Shown here one piece after another: positions 41,943 through 52,992 of a DNA stretch of 64,000 nt; the stretch's first letter is position 1, and every line of letters begins with the position of its first letter. Below the pieces are notes generated by a model, which saw only the letters and a list, made by a program, of their open reading frames with translations, did no database searches and was not told the DNA's origin. Source of the DNA: an uncultured bacterium (GTDB lineage Bacteria; Bacillota; Clostridia; Lachnospirales; Lachnospiraceae); NCBI GenBank assembly GCA_947177425.1, contig CAMWUN010000010.1:19672-83671 (forward strand). The letters are read 5' to 3'. The position numbers and the translations under genes are program-made.

Positions 41943-41971
41943 TTGAATATTATTAAGAAATATTATATAAT
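41943..41971 (+). promoter_or_regulatory. Promoter in the gap upstream of the first tandem chemoreceptor
   Basis: TTGAAT (41943-41948), 17 bp, TATAAT (41966-41971). It would give a leader of nearly 580 bases. The rest of 41730-42557 shows no convincing gene; a weak hairpin with T-run (AGAATC/GATTCT, 42124-42146) could attenuate. Confidence 0.6.
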
Positions 41972-42557
41972 TTTTACAAAAGTTAGAGTGGGGATATTGA
42001 TAGGAAATAAAAGATTTTTATATTTCTTTTTGCATGTGGGAATTTTCTGTCCGGATTGCTGCATCAGCGGTTTATGAAAGATGGAAGGGTGCGGATAATC
42101 GTTTTTATTTGTACATAAAGCAGAGAATCTGAAGGGGATTCTTTTTGGAAGGCCGGTGCAAGTACGGATTTGAGAAATTATGCAGACGCCGCAGCCAGCA
42201 GGGAAAGCATGGGAAAAGAAAGTGTTCTGGCAGAGGGCAGACAGTGTCCCTGCTGTAAAGAAGGCAGCATTTGTCCGGGATGGGGATCCTGCCGGGCGGT
42301 GGAAGGCTGTTGAAATCAGGAGAGGAGAGATGGGATGTTGTTACAGGATTATGCAAGTGGTTTTTCATATTCCCTGCAGCAGAAAGGAATTGCGGATGGA
42401 TAGAACGAAGACAACTGAATAGAAGCAGGCCAGTAATACTGACATGCAGAAAGGCCATGCGGTCCAGGGCGGAAGGTTTCCGGCCGGCATAAAGGAAAAA
42501 CGCGGTGCGCAGGGCCCGGGACGAAGTGAAAATGGGATAAAGGAGAAGAAAGTAACC

Positions 42558-44258
42558 ATGTTTAAAAAGGATAGGATAGAGAAAAGGCTTACAAAGTCTT
42601 TTGTTTTGATAGCAACAATCACAGCCGTATCAGCAATTGTGGGAATTATAGCGTTATTTGTTATATCAGCCAGGTATTCTTATGCGCTGACTAATTTCGG
42701 ATTTGCCCAGGGTGATATTGGAATGGCTATGTTTGAATTTGCGGATGTAAGGTCATCCCTCCGGGCATCAATCGGTTATGATAATGAGGACGCCATTAAG
42801 GAGGTAGTGGAGCAGCATAGCGAGAGCAAGGCACGGTTTCTGGAATATTTTGCCGCAGTAGAAAAGACTATTGTGTCAGAGGAAGGAAGAAAAAACTATG
42901 ATGAAATCGAGGCTGAATTGGAGACATACTGGAAGCTGGATGCAGAAATTATAGAACTGGGAGCCACAACAGATGCGGAATTAAGCAGGCAGGCACAGGA
43001 CATGGCCCTTAATCAGCTTGGGGGAGTCTACAACAGTATTTATACAAATCTGCAGGAACTTTTGGACGTAAAGGTTAATGAAGGAAATGAGTTGTCCACC
43101 AACCTTAAAATTTTAAGCTGGATTCTGGCAGTGATAATTGTGGCAGTGATTGTAACTTCAATGGTAGTGGCAACCCGTATAGGAAAGGGAATTGCAAAAG
43201 GAATCGCATATCCGCTCAAAGCCCTTGGAGACAGATTCGATACCTTTGCCAGAGGGGATCTTGCATCACCTTTTACACAGACTGATACCCAGGACGAAGT
43301 GGCGGATCTGATAAGGGAGGCTTCCCTTATGGCCAATAACCTGAATGCAATCATCAACGATGTGGGAGAACTGCTGGGAGCAATGTCCCAAGGCAACTAT
43401 GCCGTTAAATCCCAAATTGCCGAGAAGTATTCCGGTGATTTTGCAAAGATAATTGAAGCTCTGCGCGAACTTAAGAAACAGATGACCTCCACCATCCGTT
43501 CTATCGGAGAGGCATCCAGCCAGGTTTCTGCAGGCGCCAGCAATCTGGCGGAAGCGTCACAGGCGCTGGCGGAAGGCGCAACAGAGCAGGCAGGTGCAGT
43601 GGAAGAACTGCAGGCAACCATTATCAATATTACAGAGACAGTGGAAAGAAGCGCAGAAAGTGCGGAAGAATCTTACGAACAGGCTAAGAAGTATGCAGAC
43701 GAGGCAGACCGCAGCCGGACAGGCATGAACAATATGATGGCCGCCATGTCCCGTATCAATGAGACTTCTGCAAAGATTGGAAATATTATTTCAGAAATCG
43801 AATCCATTGCATCGCAGACGAACCTCTTGTCCTTAAACGCATCCATTGAAGCTGCAAGGGCCGGAGAAGCAGGCCGTGGGTTTGCGGTAGTGGCAGACCA
43901 GATCAGACAGCTTGCAGAGCAGAGCGCCAAGGCAGCCGTGGATACCAGGGAACTGATAGAAGGCTCCATGCAGGAAGTTGCAGACGGCAACCGGGCGGCG
44001 GAACAGGCAGCGGTTTCCATTGAACTTGTGGTGGACGGAATCAAACATATGGCATCTTCCTCCAAGGAAATCAGCGTTATGGCAGGGGACCAGGCCGAAA
44101 CCATGCGTCAGGCGGAGCAGGGGGTAAGCCAGATTTCAGAAGTGGTACAAAGTAACTCTGCAACTGCAGAGGAAGCATCCGCCACCAGCGAAGAACTGTC
44201 CGCACAGGCAATCACGCTGGACGAACTTGTCAGCCAGTTTGTACTGGAAGGCAGATAG
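42558..44258 (+). CDS. Methyl-accepting chemotaxis protein, tandem copy 1
   Basis: The 566-residue receptor begins [15 protein letters not shown], has TM1 (about 13-38), a helical ~150-residue extracellular sensor (4HB-like, with [23 protein letters not shown]), TM2 (about 190-212), HAMP, and the signalling domain with tip [23 protein letters not shown]. It ends [14 protein letters not shown] with no CheR-tether. The chosen ATG starts the sequence shared with the next gene; an upstream in-frame ATG at 42444 has no RBS. Its last ~250 residues are almost the same as the next receptor's. Ligand unknown. Confidence 0.92.
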   Translation: MFKKDRIEKRLTKSFVLIATITAVSAIVGIIALFVISARYSYALTNFGFAQGDIGMAMFEFADVRSSLRASIGYDNEDAIKEVVEQHSESKARFLEYFAAVEKTIVSEEGRKNYDEIEAELETYWKLDAEIIELGATTDAELSRQAQDMALNQLGGVYNSIYTNLQELLDVKVNEGNELSTNLKILSWILAVIIVAVIVTSMVVATRIGKGIAKGIAYPLKALGDRFDTFARGDLASPFTQTDTQDEVADLIREASLMANNLNAIINDVGELLGAMSQGNYAVKSQIAEKYSGDFAKIIEALRELKKQMTSTIRSIGEASSQVSAGASNLAEASQALAEGATEQAGAVEELQATIINITETVERSAESAEESYEQAKKYADEADRSRTGMNNMMAAMSRINETSAKIGNIISEIESIASQTNLLSLNASIEAARAGEAGRGFAVVADQIRQLAEQSAKAAVDTRELIEGSMQEVADGNRAAEQAAVSIELVVDGIKHMASSSKEISVMAGDQAETMRQAEQGVSQISEVVQSNSATAEEASATSEELSAQAITLDELVSQFVLEGR

Positions 44259-44289
44259 AAATGCTGACAGTAAAATAAAATTATATTGC

Positions 44290-44318
44290 GCCTGCGGAAT
44301 GTTTTGCATTCCGCAGGC
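44290..44318 (+). terminator. Strong hairpin after chemoreceptor copy 1
   Basis: GCCTGCGGAATG (44290-44301) and CATTCCGCAGGC (44307-44318) are perfect complements around TTTTG. No T-run follows, so termination may be inefficient. Confidence 0.55.
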
Positions 44319-44464
44319 ACTTGATTCCCACGGGGCAATGAGCCAAGTGGGCATGCCTGCATGAACATTTGGCGGTTGCCGTGAGGGTCACATACCCCGC
44401 TGCTCTGCAGCGTTGCAAGATTGATGCCCCGTTGCTTGCAGTAGGGGTGTTGACCACAATAAGC

Positions 44465-44533
44465 TGTCCCGCGAAGCGTGGCAGCGTTTGCTTAACATAA
44501 GGACAGTTCGCGGAGCGTGCTGTCCGTTGTTTG
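44465..44533 (+). repeat. Two adjacent dispersed short repeats (GCGAAGCGTGG type and 33-bp copy B)
   Basis: TGTCCCGCGAAGCGTGGCAG (44465-44484) and its continuation to 44490 match 63290-63313. Ten bases later, 44501-44533 is identical to 41697-41729. The gap 44319-44582 otherwise holds GC-rich sequence with small hairpins and no gene. Confidence 0.7.
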
Positions 44534-44582
44534 TGTAGATTCGCTCAAGTATAAGAAAATCTAAAAGAAATGTGTAAAGATA

Positions 44583-44610
44583 TTGTAAAGTTTAAAAAAG
44601 GTGGTAGAAT
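44583..44610 (+). promoter_or_regulatory. Promoter of chemoreceptor copy 2
   Basis: TTGTAA (44583-44588), 16 bp, TAGAAT (44605-44610), about 50 bases before the start codon. It looks SigA-like, not like a SigD flagellar promoter. Confidence 0.55.
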
Positions 44611-44664
44611 TACACTAGAGAATTTATAGATTGAAGGATAATTGTGTATTGGAGGAAGAGGGTA

Positions 44665-46368
44665 ATGTTCAAAAAAGAGAAAATTGAGAAAAGACTCACT
44701 AAATCTTTTCTTGTAGTGTCAACGATTACGGCGGTGTCGGCTGTTGTGGGGATTATAGCAATGTTTATTGTGGCAGCAAGATATTCTTATGCACTTACAA
44801 ACTTTGGTTTTGCCCAAGGGGATATAGGGAAAGCCATGTTTGAGTTTGCAGATGTAAGATCGTCTCTCCGGGCGGCAATCGGGTATGATGACGAGGACGC
44901 TATCGCGACGGTAGTGGCGCAGCACAGCGAGCACAAAGCATTATTTGAACAATATTTTGCAGATGTAGAGAGAACGATTGTTTCGGAAGACGGCAGGAAA
45001 AATTATGATGCCATCAAGTCGGAACTGGATGCCTATTGGGAACTTGATAAAAAAATTATAGACCTTGGGGCTACCACAGACAGGGAGTTATGCAGGCAGG
45101 CGCAGGATATGGCCCTCAATGAACTGGGCAGTGCCTACAACAGCATTTACACAAAACTGGAAGAACTTTTGAGCGTAAAGGTTACGGAAGGGAGCAGCCT
45201 GTCCACCAACCTTCAGATTTTAAGCTGGATACTGGCAGCAGTCATTATAATAGTAATTGCAGCAGCAATGATTATTTCCACGCGGATTGGAAAAAGTATT
45301 TCCAGAGAGATTGCACGGCCGCTCAAGGAGCTGGGACAGCGTCTGGCTACTTTCGCCCAGGGGGATCTGGTGTCCTATTTCCCTGCCATAGATACGGATG
45401 ACGAAGTGGCAGCGCTGGTAAAAGAAGCTGCCTCCATGGCGGACAACCTTAATATAATTATCCATGATTTGGAAGATTTGTTAGGGAAGATGGCCAGCGG
45501 AAACTATGCAGTCCGTTCTAAAGCATCGGAAAAATACACCGGGGAATTTGCCAAATTATTTACTTCCATGCGTGGACTGCGGGATCAGATGACCTCCACT
45601 ATCCGTTCTATCGGGGAGGCATCCAGCCAGGTATCCGCAGGCGCCAGCAATCTGGCGGAAGCGTCCCAGGCGCTGGCGGAAGGCGCAACAGAGCAGGCGG
45701 GCGCAGTGGAAGAACTGCAGGCAACCATTATCAACATTACAGAGACAGTGGAAAGAAGCGCAGAAAGTGCGGAAGCGTCTTACGAGCAGGCTAAGAAGTA
45801 TGAAGACGAGGCAGACCGCAGCCGGACAGGCATGAACAATATGATGGAGGCTATGGCACGCATCAATGAGACTTCTGCAAAGATTGGAAATATTATTTCA
45901 GAAATCGAGTCCATCGCATCACAGACGAACCTCTTGTCCTTAAACGCATCCATTGAAGCTGCAAGGGCAGGGGAAGCAGGCCGCGGATTTGCGGTAGTGG
46001 CAGACCAGATCAGACAGCTTGCAGAGCAGAGCGCCAAGGCAGCCGTGGATACAAGGGAACTGATAGAAGGTTCCATGCAGGAAGTTGAAGATGGAAACCG
46101 GGCGGCAGAACAGGCAGCGGCATCTATAGAGGTGGTTGTGGATGGAATCAAACAAATGGCATCCTCAGCCAAGGAAATCAGTGTTATGGCAGGGGACCAG
46201 GCGGAGACAATGCGCCAGGCAGAGCAGGGCGTAAGCCAGATTTCGGAAGTGGTACAGAGCAACTCTGCAACCGCCGAGGAAGCATCTGCTACAAGCCAGC
46301 AGTTGTCCGCACAGGCAATTACGCTGGACGAACTTGTAAGCCAGTTTGAACTGATGAATAAAAAATAA
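44665..46368 (+). CDS. Methyl-accepting chemotaxis protein, tandem copy 2
   Basis: The 567-residue receptor has the same layout as the gene before it: TM1, a short helical sensor with [25 protein letters not shown]2 (about 190-212), HAMP and the signalling domain. The sensor and HAMP differ at many positions (for example, [20 protein letters not shown] in HAMP), while the signalling half is almost unchanged at DNA level. This points to duplication with conversion of the 3' half. GGAGG nine bases before 44665 sets the start. It probably joins the same signalling arrays with an altered ligand range. Confidence 0.93.
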   Translation: MFKKEKIEKRLTKSFLVVSTITAVSAVVGIIAMFIVAARYSYALTNFGFAQGDIGKAMFEFADVRSSLRAAIGYDDEDAIATVVAQHSEHKALFEQYFADVERTIVSEDGRKNYDAIKSELDAYWELDKKIIDLGATTDRELCRQAQDMALNELGSAYNSIYTKLEELLSVKVTEGSSLSTNLQILSWILAAVIIIVIAAAMIISTRIGKSISREIARPLKELGQRLATFAQGDLVSYFPAIDTDDEVAALVKEAASMADNLNIIIHDLEDLLGKMASGNYAVRSKASEKYTGEFAKLFTSMRGLRDQMTSTIRSIGEASSQVSAGASNLAEASQALAEGATEQAGAVEELQATIINITETVERSAESAEASYEQAKKYEDEADRSRTGMNNMMEAMARINETSAKIGNIISEIESIASQTNLLSLNASIEAARAGEAGRGFAVVADQIRQLAEQSAKAAVDTRELIEGSMQEVEDGNRAAEQAAASIEVVVDGIKQMASSAKEISVMAGDQAETMRQAEQGVSQISEVVQSNSATAEEASATSQQLSAQAITLDELVSQFELMNKK

Positions 46369-46391
46369 TAGAAGAATACATAAATACATGC

Positions 46392-46430
46392 ACCGTCTGG
46401 CGGATATTATATCTGTCAGACGGTATTTTA
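46392..46430 (+). terminator. Terminator after chemoreceptor copy 2
   Basis: ACCGTCTG (46392-46399) pairs with CAGACGGT (46417-46424), followed by ATTTTATA. Confidence 0.65.
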
Positions 46431-46479
46431 TATAGAAGTTAATTTTCACATAAAAAATCTGGTATTTTTTTTTCGGGTA

Positions 46480-46488
46480 TGATATAAT
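46480..46488 (+). promoter_or_regulatory. Extended -10 promoter of tig
   Basis: TGATATAAT (46480-46488) is a TGN-TATAAT extended -10, with a T-rich tract but no good -35 upstream. The start codon is about 85 bases downstream. Confidence 0.55.
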
Positions 46489-46573
46489 CGTAAAATGACT
46501 GTAGCTATGCTTGTTAATAAGCAATAAATTTATATAAAAAGACACAGGATTCATGAAGGAGGATGTACTTAAA

Positions 46574-47860
46574 ATGAGCGTACAGGTGGAAAAACTGGAA
46601 AAAAACATGGCGAAGCTTATCATTGAAGTTTCAGCAGAGGAGTTGGAAAAAGCACTGCAGAATGCTTTTTTAAAGAACAAGAATAAAATCAGTATTCCCG
46701 GTTTCAGAAAGGGCAAGGTTCCCCGCCAGATGGTAGAAAAGATGTATGGACCGGAGATTTTTTATGAGGATGCTGCCAACGAACTGATTCCCGATGCTTA
46801 CGAAAAGGCAGTGGAGGAGTGTGGTGAGGATATTGTGTCATCCCCTTCTATAGAAGTGACCCAGATCAAAAAGGGTGAGCCTTTTATTTTTACTGCGGAA
46901 GTTGCCCTGAAACCGGAAGTGAAGCTGGGCAAATACAAAGGAGTTGCAGTTGACAAGGCAGACCTGAACGTGACGGATGAAGAGATTGATGCGGAAATCA
47001 ACAGGGAGAGAGAGAATAACGCAAGGAATATTGAAGTTACAGACAGACCTGTAAAGGACGGGGATATGACTGTTCTGGATTTTGAAGGATTTGTGGACGG
47101 TGTAGCTTTCGAGGGCGGCAAGGGTGAAAATTATCCCCTGACCATTGGTTCGGGCGCATTTATCCCCGGATTTGAGGAGCAGTTAATTGGTGCGGAAATT
47201 GATAAGGAAGTGGATGTGAACGTTACTTTCCCGGAGGATTACCAGGCTGAGGAACTGCGCGGGAAAGCAGCGGTATTCAAATGTACCATTAAAGAGATTA
47301 AGGAGAAAGAACTTCCTGAACTGGATGATGAATTTGCAGGTGAAGTTTCAGAATTTGAAACCCTCGAAGAATACAAAGCGGATGTTAAGGCTAAACTGAC
47401 AGAAAAGAAAGAAAAAGAAGCGAAGGAAGCCAAAGAAGCGGCAGTTATTGAGGCGATTGTAAACGACTCCGATATGGAAATCCCCGATGCCATGCTGGAA
47501 ACACAGCAGAGGCAGATGATGGATGAGTTTGCCCAGAGGATACAGATGCAGGGCCTTAGCATGGAGCAGTATCTCCAGTTTACAGGGGCAAGCTATGACA
47601 GGATGCTGGAACAGGTGAAACCCCAGGCGGATAAGAGAATCAAATCCAGACTGGTGCTGGAGGCAGTTGCGAAAGCGGAGAATATTGAAGCATCTGAGGA
47701 AGATTACGAGCAGGAGTTAAAGGCAATGGCGGAAGCCTACCAGATGGAAATTGACAAGGTAAAAGAAATGCTGCCCGAAAAGAGCGTATCCCAGATTAAA
47801 GAAGATATTGCAGTGAGAAAAGCTGCTGAATTCGTAGTGGAACAGGCAAAGGAGAAATAG
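46574..47860 (+). CDS. tig: Trigger factor
   Basis: At 428 residues this is a full trigger factor: ribosome-binding N-domain with the signature GFRKGKVPRQMVEKMYG (near residue 44), FKBP-type PPIase domain (DGDMTVLDFEGFVDGVAFEGG, LTIGSGAFIPGFEEQLIG), then the helical C-domain. It chaperones nascent chains at the ribosome exit and catalyses prolyl isomerisation. GGAGG inside an upstream extension fixes the ATG at 46574. clpP and clpX follow, a conserved order in Firmicutes. Confidence 0.97.
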   Translation: MSVQVEKLEKNMAKLIIEVSAEELEKALQNAFLKNKNKISIPGFRKGKVPRQMVEKMYGPEIFYEDAANELIPDAYEKAVEECGEDIVSSPSIEVTQIKKGEPFIFTAEVALKPEVKLGKYKGVAVDKADLNVTDEEIDAEINRERENNARNIEVTDRPVKDGDMTVLDFEGFVDGVAFEGGKGENYPLTIGSGAFIPGFEEQLIGAEIDKEVDVNVTFPEDYQAEELRGKAAVFKCTIKEIKEKELPELDDEFAGEVSEFETLEEYKADVKAKLTEKKEKEAKEAKEAAVIEAIVNDSDMEIPDAMLETQQRQMMDEFAQRIQMQGLSMEQYLQFTGASYDRMLEQVKPQADKRIKSRLVLEAVAKAENIEASEEDYEQELKAMAEAYQMEIDKVKEMLPEKSVSQIKEDIAVRKAAEFVVEQAKEK

Positions 47861-47861
47861 G

Positions 47862-47922
47862 GTGAAAAGTAGTTCTAAAGCTCACAGCAGAGGCTGTTTC
47901 GCTAAAAACTACTAAGTTTCAC
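47862..47922 (+). other. Long stem-loop between tig and clpP
   Basis: GTGAAA (47862-47867) pairs with TTTCAC (47917-47922), and AGTAGTT (47868-47874) with AACTACT (47907-47913), leaving a three-base bulge. No T-run follows. It could be a weak terminator, a processing site or a leader element for clpP. Confidence 0.4.
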
Positions 47923-48021
47923 ACGGGACTTTGCATTTAATGCACGGATCATGAGAAAAGATTTCAGACGTGCACATGTTTTGTATCAAAGGAAGGATTG
48001 GCGGATAAGGAGGAGAATGAA

Positions 48022-48612
48022 ATGAGTTTAGTGCCTTATGTCATTGAACAGACCAGCAGGGGAGAGCGTTCCTATGATATTTATTCCAGACTTTTAAAAG
48101 AAAGGATTATCTTTCTGGGAGAAGAAGTGAATGAAGTGACAGCAAGCCTTATTGTGGCGCAGATGCTGTTTCTGGAAGCGGAAGATCCGGAGAAGGATAT
48201 CCAGTTTTATATTAACAGCCCGGGCGGGAGTGTGACCGCAGGCATGGCAATATACGATACCATGCAGTATGTGAAGTGCGATGTGTCCACATACTGTATG
48301 GGCATGGCGGCCAGCATGGGGGCATTTTTGCTGGCAGGAGGGACGAAAGGCAAGCGTCTTGCCCTTCCCAATGCTGAAATTATGATTCACCAGCCTCTTG
48401 GCGGCGCCCAGGGGCAGGCCACAGAGATTGAAATTGCTGCAAAGCACATTTTGCGCACCAAAGAGAAGCTGAATAAGATTCTGGCCGAAAATACTGGCAG
48501 GGATTATGATGTGATTGCAGCGGATACAGAGAGGGACAACTGGATGACGGCTGAGGAAGCTAAGGAATACGGCCTGATAGACAGGGTTGTCTACAAACGC
48601 GCTGAAGATTAA
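48022..48612 (+). CDS. clpP: ATP-dependent Clp protease proteolytic subunit
   Basis: The 196-residue serine protease has the catalytic Ser in [14 protein letters not shown], the His in MIHQPLGG and the Asp in the following segment; [24 protein letters not shown] is the usual N-terminus. It forms the tetradecameric chamber fed by ClpX. GGAGG sets the ATG at 48022; a TTG at 47998 in the same frame is upstream of that RBS and rejected. clpX lies 38 bases downstream. Confidence 0.98.
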   Translation: MSLVPYVIEQTSRGERSYDIYSRLLKERIIFLGEEVNEVTASLIVAQMLFLEAEDPEKDIQFYINSPGGSVTAGMAIYDTMQYVKCDVSTYCMGMAASMGAFLLAGGTKGKRLALPNAEIMIHQPLGGAQGQATEIEIAAKHILRTKEKLNKILAENTGRDYDVIAADTERDNWMTAEEAKEYGLIDRVVYKRAED

Positions 48613-48650
48613 TGATAATATTTTTATTTATGTTTATATGAGGTAGGAAA

Positions 48651-49904
48651 ATGGCAGGTAAAGGTTCTGACAACATCCGGTGTTCTTTTTGCAATAAGAC
48701 GCAGGATCAGGTGAAAAAATTAATTGCAGGGCCGGCTGGCGTATATATCTGCGATGAGTGTGTGGAAATCTGCGCTGACATTGTGGAGGAAGAATACGAA
48801 GAGGAAGTGGAAGAGACAGAATTTTCCATTAATCTGCTAAAGCCGGTGGAAATTAAAGACTTTCTGGATGATTATGTAATCGGGCAGGAAGACGCAAAGA
48901 AAGTACTGGCGGTTGCAGTATATAATCATTATAAGAGGGTGACAGCGCCAAGGGATATGGATGATGTGGAACTTCAAAAAAGTAATATCATCATGATAGG
49001 ACCTACCGGCTCCGGTAAGACTTATCTGGCCCAGACGCTGGCTAAGATCATTAACGTACCTTTTGCCATAGCGGATGCCACCACACTGACAGAGGCCGGG
49101 TATGTGGGCGAGGACGTGGAGAATATTCTGCTGAAACTGATTCAGGCAGCCGATTATGATATTGAGCGTGCCCAGTTCGGAATTATTTATATTGATGAAA
49201 TTGACAAGATTACCAAGAAAAGCGAAAATGTTTCCATAACCCGGGACGTGTCCGGGGAGGGCGTACAGCAGGCCCTTCTCAAGATAGTTGAGGGAACAGT
49301 TGCCAGCGTGCCGCCTCAGGGCGGGAGGAAACATCCCCATCAGGAACTTCTGCAGATTGACACATCCAATATACTGTTTATCTGCGGCGGCGCTTTCGAT
49401 GGGCTTGAAAAGATTGTTGAGAACAGGCTGAACCGGAAATCCATTGGCTTTGATGCGGAAATAGCGGACCGGAGCAACAAGGAAATCAGCGAACTGTTAA
49501 GCGAAGTGACACCCCAGGATTTGGTGAAATTCGGGCTGATTCCAGAGTTTGTAGGCCGTGTACCGATTAATGTAGCCTTAGAGGGCTTAGATGAGGAATC
49601 CCTTTACAGAATTCTGACTGAGCCTAAGAGCGCACTGGTCAAGCAGTACCAGAAGCTTTTCGGTTTTGACGATGTGAAGCTTTCCTTTGAAAAGGATGCC
49701 GTGGAGATGATTGCTAAACAGGCATTTGAGCGCAAGACAGGAGCCAGGGGGCTGCGTTCCATCATGGAAAAAGTAATGATGGACGTTATGTACCAGATTC
49801 CATCGGATGAAACAATTGAAGAGTGCGTTATTACAAAAGGAGCGGTAGAAGGTACAAGCGAACCTTTATTGATACATCGTGAAGTAATGCGCAGAGCCAG
49901 ATAA
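48651..49904 (+). CDS. clpX: ATP-dependent Clp protease ATP-binding subunit ClpX
   Basis: The 417-residue unfoldase has an N-terminal zinc-binding domain ([14 protein letters not shown]), Walker [16 protein letters not shown], Walker [11 protein letters not shown], the pore-loop region and sensor motifs ([14 protein letters not shown]). IGF-type loop docking to ClpP appears as [10 protein letters not shown]. It recognises tagged or specific substrates and delivers them to ClpP. A terminator follows before lon. Confidence 0.98.
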   Translation: MAGKGSDNIRCSFCNKTQDQVKKLIAGPAGVYICDECVEICADIVEEEYEEEVEETEFSINLLKPVEIKDFLDDYVIGQEDAKKVLAVAVYNHYKRVTAPRDMDDVELQKSNIIMIGPTGSGKTYLAQTLAKIINVPFAIADATTLTEAGYVGEDVENILLKLIQAADYDIERAQFGIIYIDEIDKITKKSENVSITRDVSGEGVQQALLKIVEGTVASVPPQGGRKHPHQELLQIDTSNILFICGGAFDGLEKIVENRLNRKSIGFDAEIADRSNKEISELLSEVTPQDLVKFGLIPEFVGRVPINVALEGLDEESLYRILTEPKSALVKQYQKLFGFDDVKLSFEKDAVEMIAKQAFERKTGARGLRSIMEKVMMDVMYQIPSDETIEECVITKGAVEGTSEPLLIHREVMRRAR

Positions 49905-49931
49905 AAAATGCCGCCGATGGGCGGCATTTTA
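49905..49931 (+). terminator. Terminator between clpX and lon
   Basis: AATGCCGCC (49907-49915) pairs with GGCGGCATT (49920-49928) around GATG, with Ts following. Confidence 0.82.
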
Positions 49932-50005
49932 TGTGCATAACAAACGCTGTCACGCTTAACGCGAGCCAGCTTATTGTAATTATAATGATGACCAAAGGAG
50001 AACTT

Positions 50006-52354
50006 ATGAGCAATAAAATAGAAGAAACTGGGCAGATATTGACAATGCCTGTGATTCCTATGAGGGGAATGACTATTTTACCGGATATAGTGATCCATTT
50101 TGATTTAAACAGGGAAAAGTCCATCCAGGCCCTTGAAATGGCGATGGTGAAAGGCGGAAAGCTGTTTCTGGTGACGCAGAAGGACGGCAGTGAGGATGAT
50201 CCGGGAGAAGAGGGGCTTTATTCTATGGGGACGATATCTACTGTCAGGCAGATTACCAAACTTCCCAATCAGATTATCCGGGTGCTTGCAGAGGGTAACA
50301 GCCGGGGTATCCTTAGAGGGATTAACGCGGAAAATACCAAATTCCTGGAGGCTTATTTAGAACCGGTGGAGGAGACAGAAAAGGATGTGACCGAGGTGGA
50401 AGAGGAAGCCATGGTCCGCCAGATTATGGAGTATTTCACGGAATTTTCCGCCCATTATGCCAGAGGGGATAAGAATAATATCCAGCGGTACGCACAGATT
50501 AAGGATGCCGGAAGCCTGATGGACCAGATTGCCATGAACCTGCCCATGCGCCATTATCAGAAGCAGCAAATCCTGGAGGCGGTGGCTTTGCGGGAGAGAT
50601 ATCAGATTTTGTGCGAATATCTGCTGAAGGAAATAGAGATTGCCAAGGCAAGGGAAGAACTTGCCTACAAGGTGAGGCAGAGGGTTGACAACAACCAGCG
50701 GGAGTATTTACTGCGGGAGCAGCTTAATTATGTCAGGGAAGAACTGGGGGAAAAGGATACCTTTTCCGATGCAGACCAGTTTGAGGAAGCGTTAAGTAAT
50801 CTGCAGGCTTCCGATAAAGTAAAGGAAAAGATTAAGAAAGAAATCAGCCGTTTTAAGAGCCTTGCAGGGAGCAGTTCCGAGAGTGCTGTGGAGAGGGCGT
50901 ATATAGAAACTCTTTTGGAGCTTCCCTGGGACAAGGCATCCCAGGACAATGAGAGTATGAAGCACGCCAGGGAGATTCTCGAGCGGGAGCATTACGGACT
51001 GGAGCAGGTGAAAGAAAGGATTCTGGAGTTTCTGGCAGTGAGGTGTCTGACCCGGAAGGGAGACAGCCCCATTCTCTGCCTTGTGGGGCCTCCGGGAACA
51101 GGAAAGACTTCCATTGCAAAGAGCGTGGCGGAGGCTTTAAATAAGAAATATATCAGAATCTGCCTGGGAGGCGTAAGGGATGAGGCGGAAATTAGAGGCC
51201 ACCGTAAGACTTATGTGGGCGCCATGCCGGGACGGATTGCCGCAGGATTAAAACAGGCAGGAGTCAGAAATCCCCTGATGCTTCTGGATGAAATTGACAA
51301 GGTAAGCAACGATTATAAGGGCGATACCTTTTCAGCCCTTCTGGAAGTCCTGGACGGGGAGCAGAATGTAAGATTCCGGGATCACTATGTGGAGATCCCG
51401 CTGGATTTGTCGGAAGTGCTTTTTATAGCAACGGCCAATACCACCCAGACCATTCCACGGCCCCTTCTGGACCGTATGGAAGTGATTGAGGTGAACAGCT
51501 ATACGGAAAATGAGAAATTCCATATTGCCAAAGAGCATCTGCTGGGAAAACAGATGGAGAGGAACGGCATTACCAAAGCCATGCTTTCCATACAGGATGG
51601 CGCCTTAAAGAACATCATCACCTATTATACCAAAGAAGCAGGAGTAAGAGAACTGGAGCGGAAAATAGGGGATATCTGCAGGAAATCTGCCAAAGAGATT
51701 CTTGAGACCAGGGAATCCGGTGAGGAAAAAGGAAAAATCAGGGTAACTGCCGCCGGCCTGGACAAATATCTCGGGAAGAAAAAGTATATGCTGGATAAGG
51801 CAAACAAGGAGCCACAGGTGGGTATTGTCCGGGGACTTGCCTGGACCAGTGTAGGGGGCGATACCTTACAGATTGAAGTAAACCAGATGCCCGGCAAAGG
51901 AGAGATTGAACTGACAGGGCAGATGGGGGATGTGATGAAGGAATCAGCCATTATCGGTATGAGTTATGTGCGGTCTATCGGGGAGGAAAATCATATCCAG
52001 CCGGAAGTATTTAAGGAAAATGATTTTCATATACATATTCCCGAAGGGGCAGTGCCAAAGGACGGCCCGTCAGCAGGAATTACCATGGCTACGGCTATGT
52101 ACTCGGCTATTACCAAAAAGCCTGTACGCAGTGACCTTGCCATGACCGGGGAAGTGACCTTAAGAGGACGCGTACTTCCCATCGGCGGTCTTAAGGAAAA
52201 GATTCTGGCCGCGAAAATGGCCGGCCTTAAGGAAGTGCTGGTGCCTTTTGAGAATAAAAAGGATATCGATGAGATTTCAGAGGAAATCAAAGACGGCCTT
52301 ATCATTACTTATGTGAAGGATATGAAGGAAGTCTTTAAACGGGCACTGTTGTAG
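50006..52354 (+). CDS. lon: ATP-dependent Lon protease
   Basis: The 782-residue protein has the LonA layout: N-terminal LAN domain ([21 protein letters not shown]), AAA+ module with [15 protein letters not shown] and [10 protein letters not shown], and the C-terminal protease with catalytic Ser in [17 protein letters not shown] and Lys in [10 protein letters not shown]. It degrades misfolded and regulatory proteins. AAAGGAG precedes the ATG at 50006; a longer upstream frame is rejected. engB follows within 15 bases, as in many Firmicutes. Confidence 0.98.
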   Translation: MSNKIEETGQILTMPVIPMRGMTILPDIVIHFDLNREKSIQALEMAMVKGGKLFLVTQKDGSEDDPGEEGLYSMGTISTVRQITKLPNQIIRVLAEGNSRGILRGINAENTKFLEAYLEPVEETEKDVTEVEEEAMVRQIMEYFTEFSAHYARGDKNNIQRYAQIKDAGSLMDQIAMNLPMRHYQKQQILEAVALRERYQILCEYLLKEIEIAKAREELAYKVRQRVDNNQREYLLREQLNYVREELGEKDTFSDADQFEEALSNLQASDKVKEKIKKEISRFKSLAGSSSESAVERAYIETLLELPWDKASQDNESMKHAREILEREHYGLEQVKERILEFLAVRCLTRKGDSPILCLVGPPGTGKTSIAKSVAEALNKKYIRICLGGVRDEAEIRGHRKTYVGAMPGRIAAGLKQAGVRNPLMLLDEIDKVSNDYKGDTFSALLEVLDGEQNVRFRDHYVEIPLDLSEVLFIATANTTQTIPRPLLDRMEVIEVNSYTENEKFHIAKEHLLGKQMERNGITKAMLSIQDGALKNIITYYTKEAGVRELERKIGDICRKSAKEILETRESGEEKGKIRVTAAGLDKYLGKKKYMLDKANKEPQVGIVRGLAWTSVGGDTLQIEVNQMPGKGEIELTGQMGDVMKESAIIGMSYVRSIGEENHIQPEVFKENDFHIHIPEGAVPKDGPSAGITMATAMYSAITKKPVRSDLAMTGEVTLRGRVLPIGGLKEKILAAKMAGLKEVLVPFENKKDIDEISEEIKDGLIITYVKDMKEVFKRALL

Positions 52355-52368
52355 AAATGGAGGAAGAA

Positions 52369-52980
52369 ATGGTAATTAAGAATGTATCGCTGGAAACTGT
52401 GTGCGGCATTACCAGTAAGCTGCCGGATAATACCCATATGGAATTTGCCTTCGCAGGGAAGAGCAATGTGGGGAAATCTTCCCTGATTAACGGGCTGATG
52501 AACCGGAAATCCCTGGCAAGGACCAGCGCACAGCCGGGAAAGACCCAGACCATTAACTATTACAATATTAATGACCAGATGTATTTCGTGGATCTGCCCG
52601 GTTACGGTTATACGAAAGCCAGCGAAGAGGTGAAGGCAAAGTGGGGAAAGATGGTGGAAAAATATCTTCATCATTCAAAACAGTTAAAGGCGGTTTTCCT
52701 GCTTGTTGATATACGCCATGAACCTTCCGGCAACGATAAGATTATGTACAACTGGATTTTGGAGCAGGGGTTTGAACCCATTATTATAGCTACCAAGCTG
52801 GATAAGATTAACAGGAGCCAGATTGCCCAAAAGATAAAAATTATAAAAAAGGAACTGAATACTGTGAAAAATACAAAGGTCATTCCCTATTCGGCGTTGA
52901 CGAAGCAGGGAAGGGATGAGATATACGGGCTGCTGGATTCTTATTTGGAAGAAGTGCAGCCGCTGGATGGTCCACAGTAG
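52369..52980 (+). CDS. engB: Ribosome biogenesis GTPase YsxC/EngB
   Basis: The 203-residue GTPase has G1 GKSNVGKSS, G2 (T in PGKTQTINYY), G3 DLPGYGYTKA, G4 TKLDK and G5 YSALTKQG, the YihA/YsxC order. It helps assemble the 50S subunit. GGAGG (52359-52363) sets the start at 52369 rather than the ATG at 52357, which contains the RBS. It is linked to lon upstream and to the YtvI gene 12 bases downstream. Confidence 0.97.
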   Translation: MVIKNVSLETVCGITSKLPDNTHMEFAFAGKSNVGKSSLINGLMNRKSLARTSAQPGKTQTINYYNINDQMYFVDLPGYGYTKASEEVKAKWGKMVEKYLHHSKQLKAVFLLVDIRHEPSGNDKIMYNWILEQGFEPIIIATKLDKINRSQIAQKIKIIKKELNTVKNTKVIPYSALTKQGRDEIYGLLDSYLEEVQPLDGPQ

Positions 52981-52992
52981 AAAGAGGCACAT

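Noticed and set aside
41730..42557. Possible small genes in the 830-base gap before the first tandem chemoreceptor
   Set aside because: Short frames there have no ribosome binding sites or plausible composition; only a promoter and a weak hairpin are supported.
42000..44640. SigD (flagellar) promoters for the tandem chemoreceptors
   Set aside because: No TAAA-N15-GCCGATA-like pair was found; SigA-type boxes fit better.
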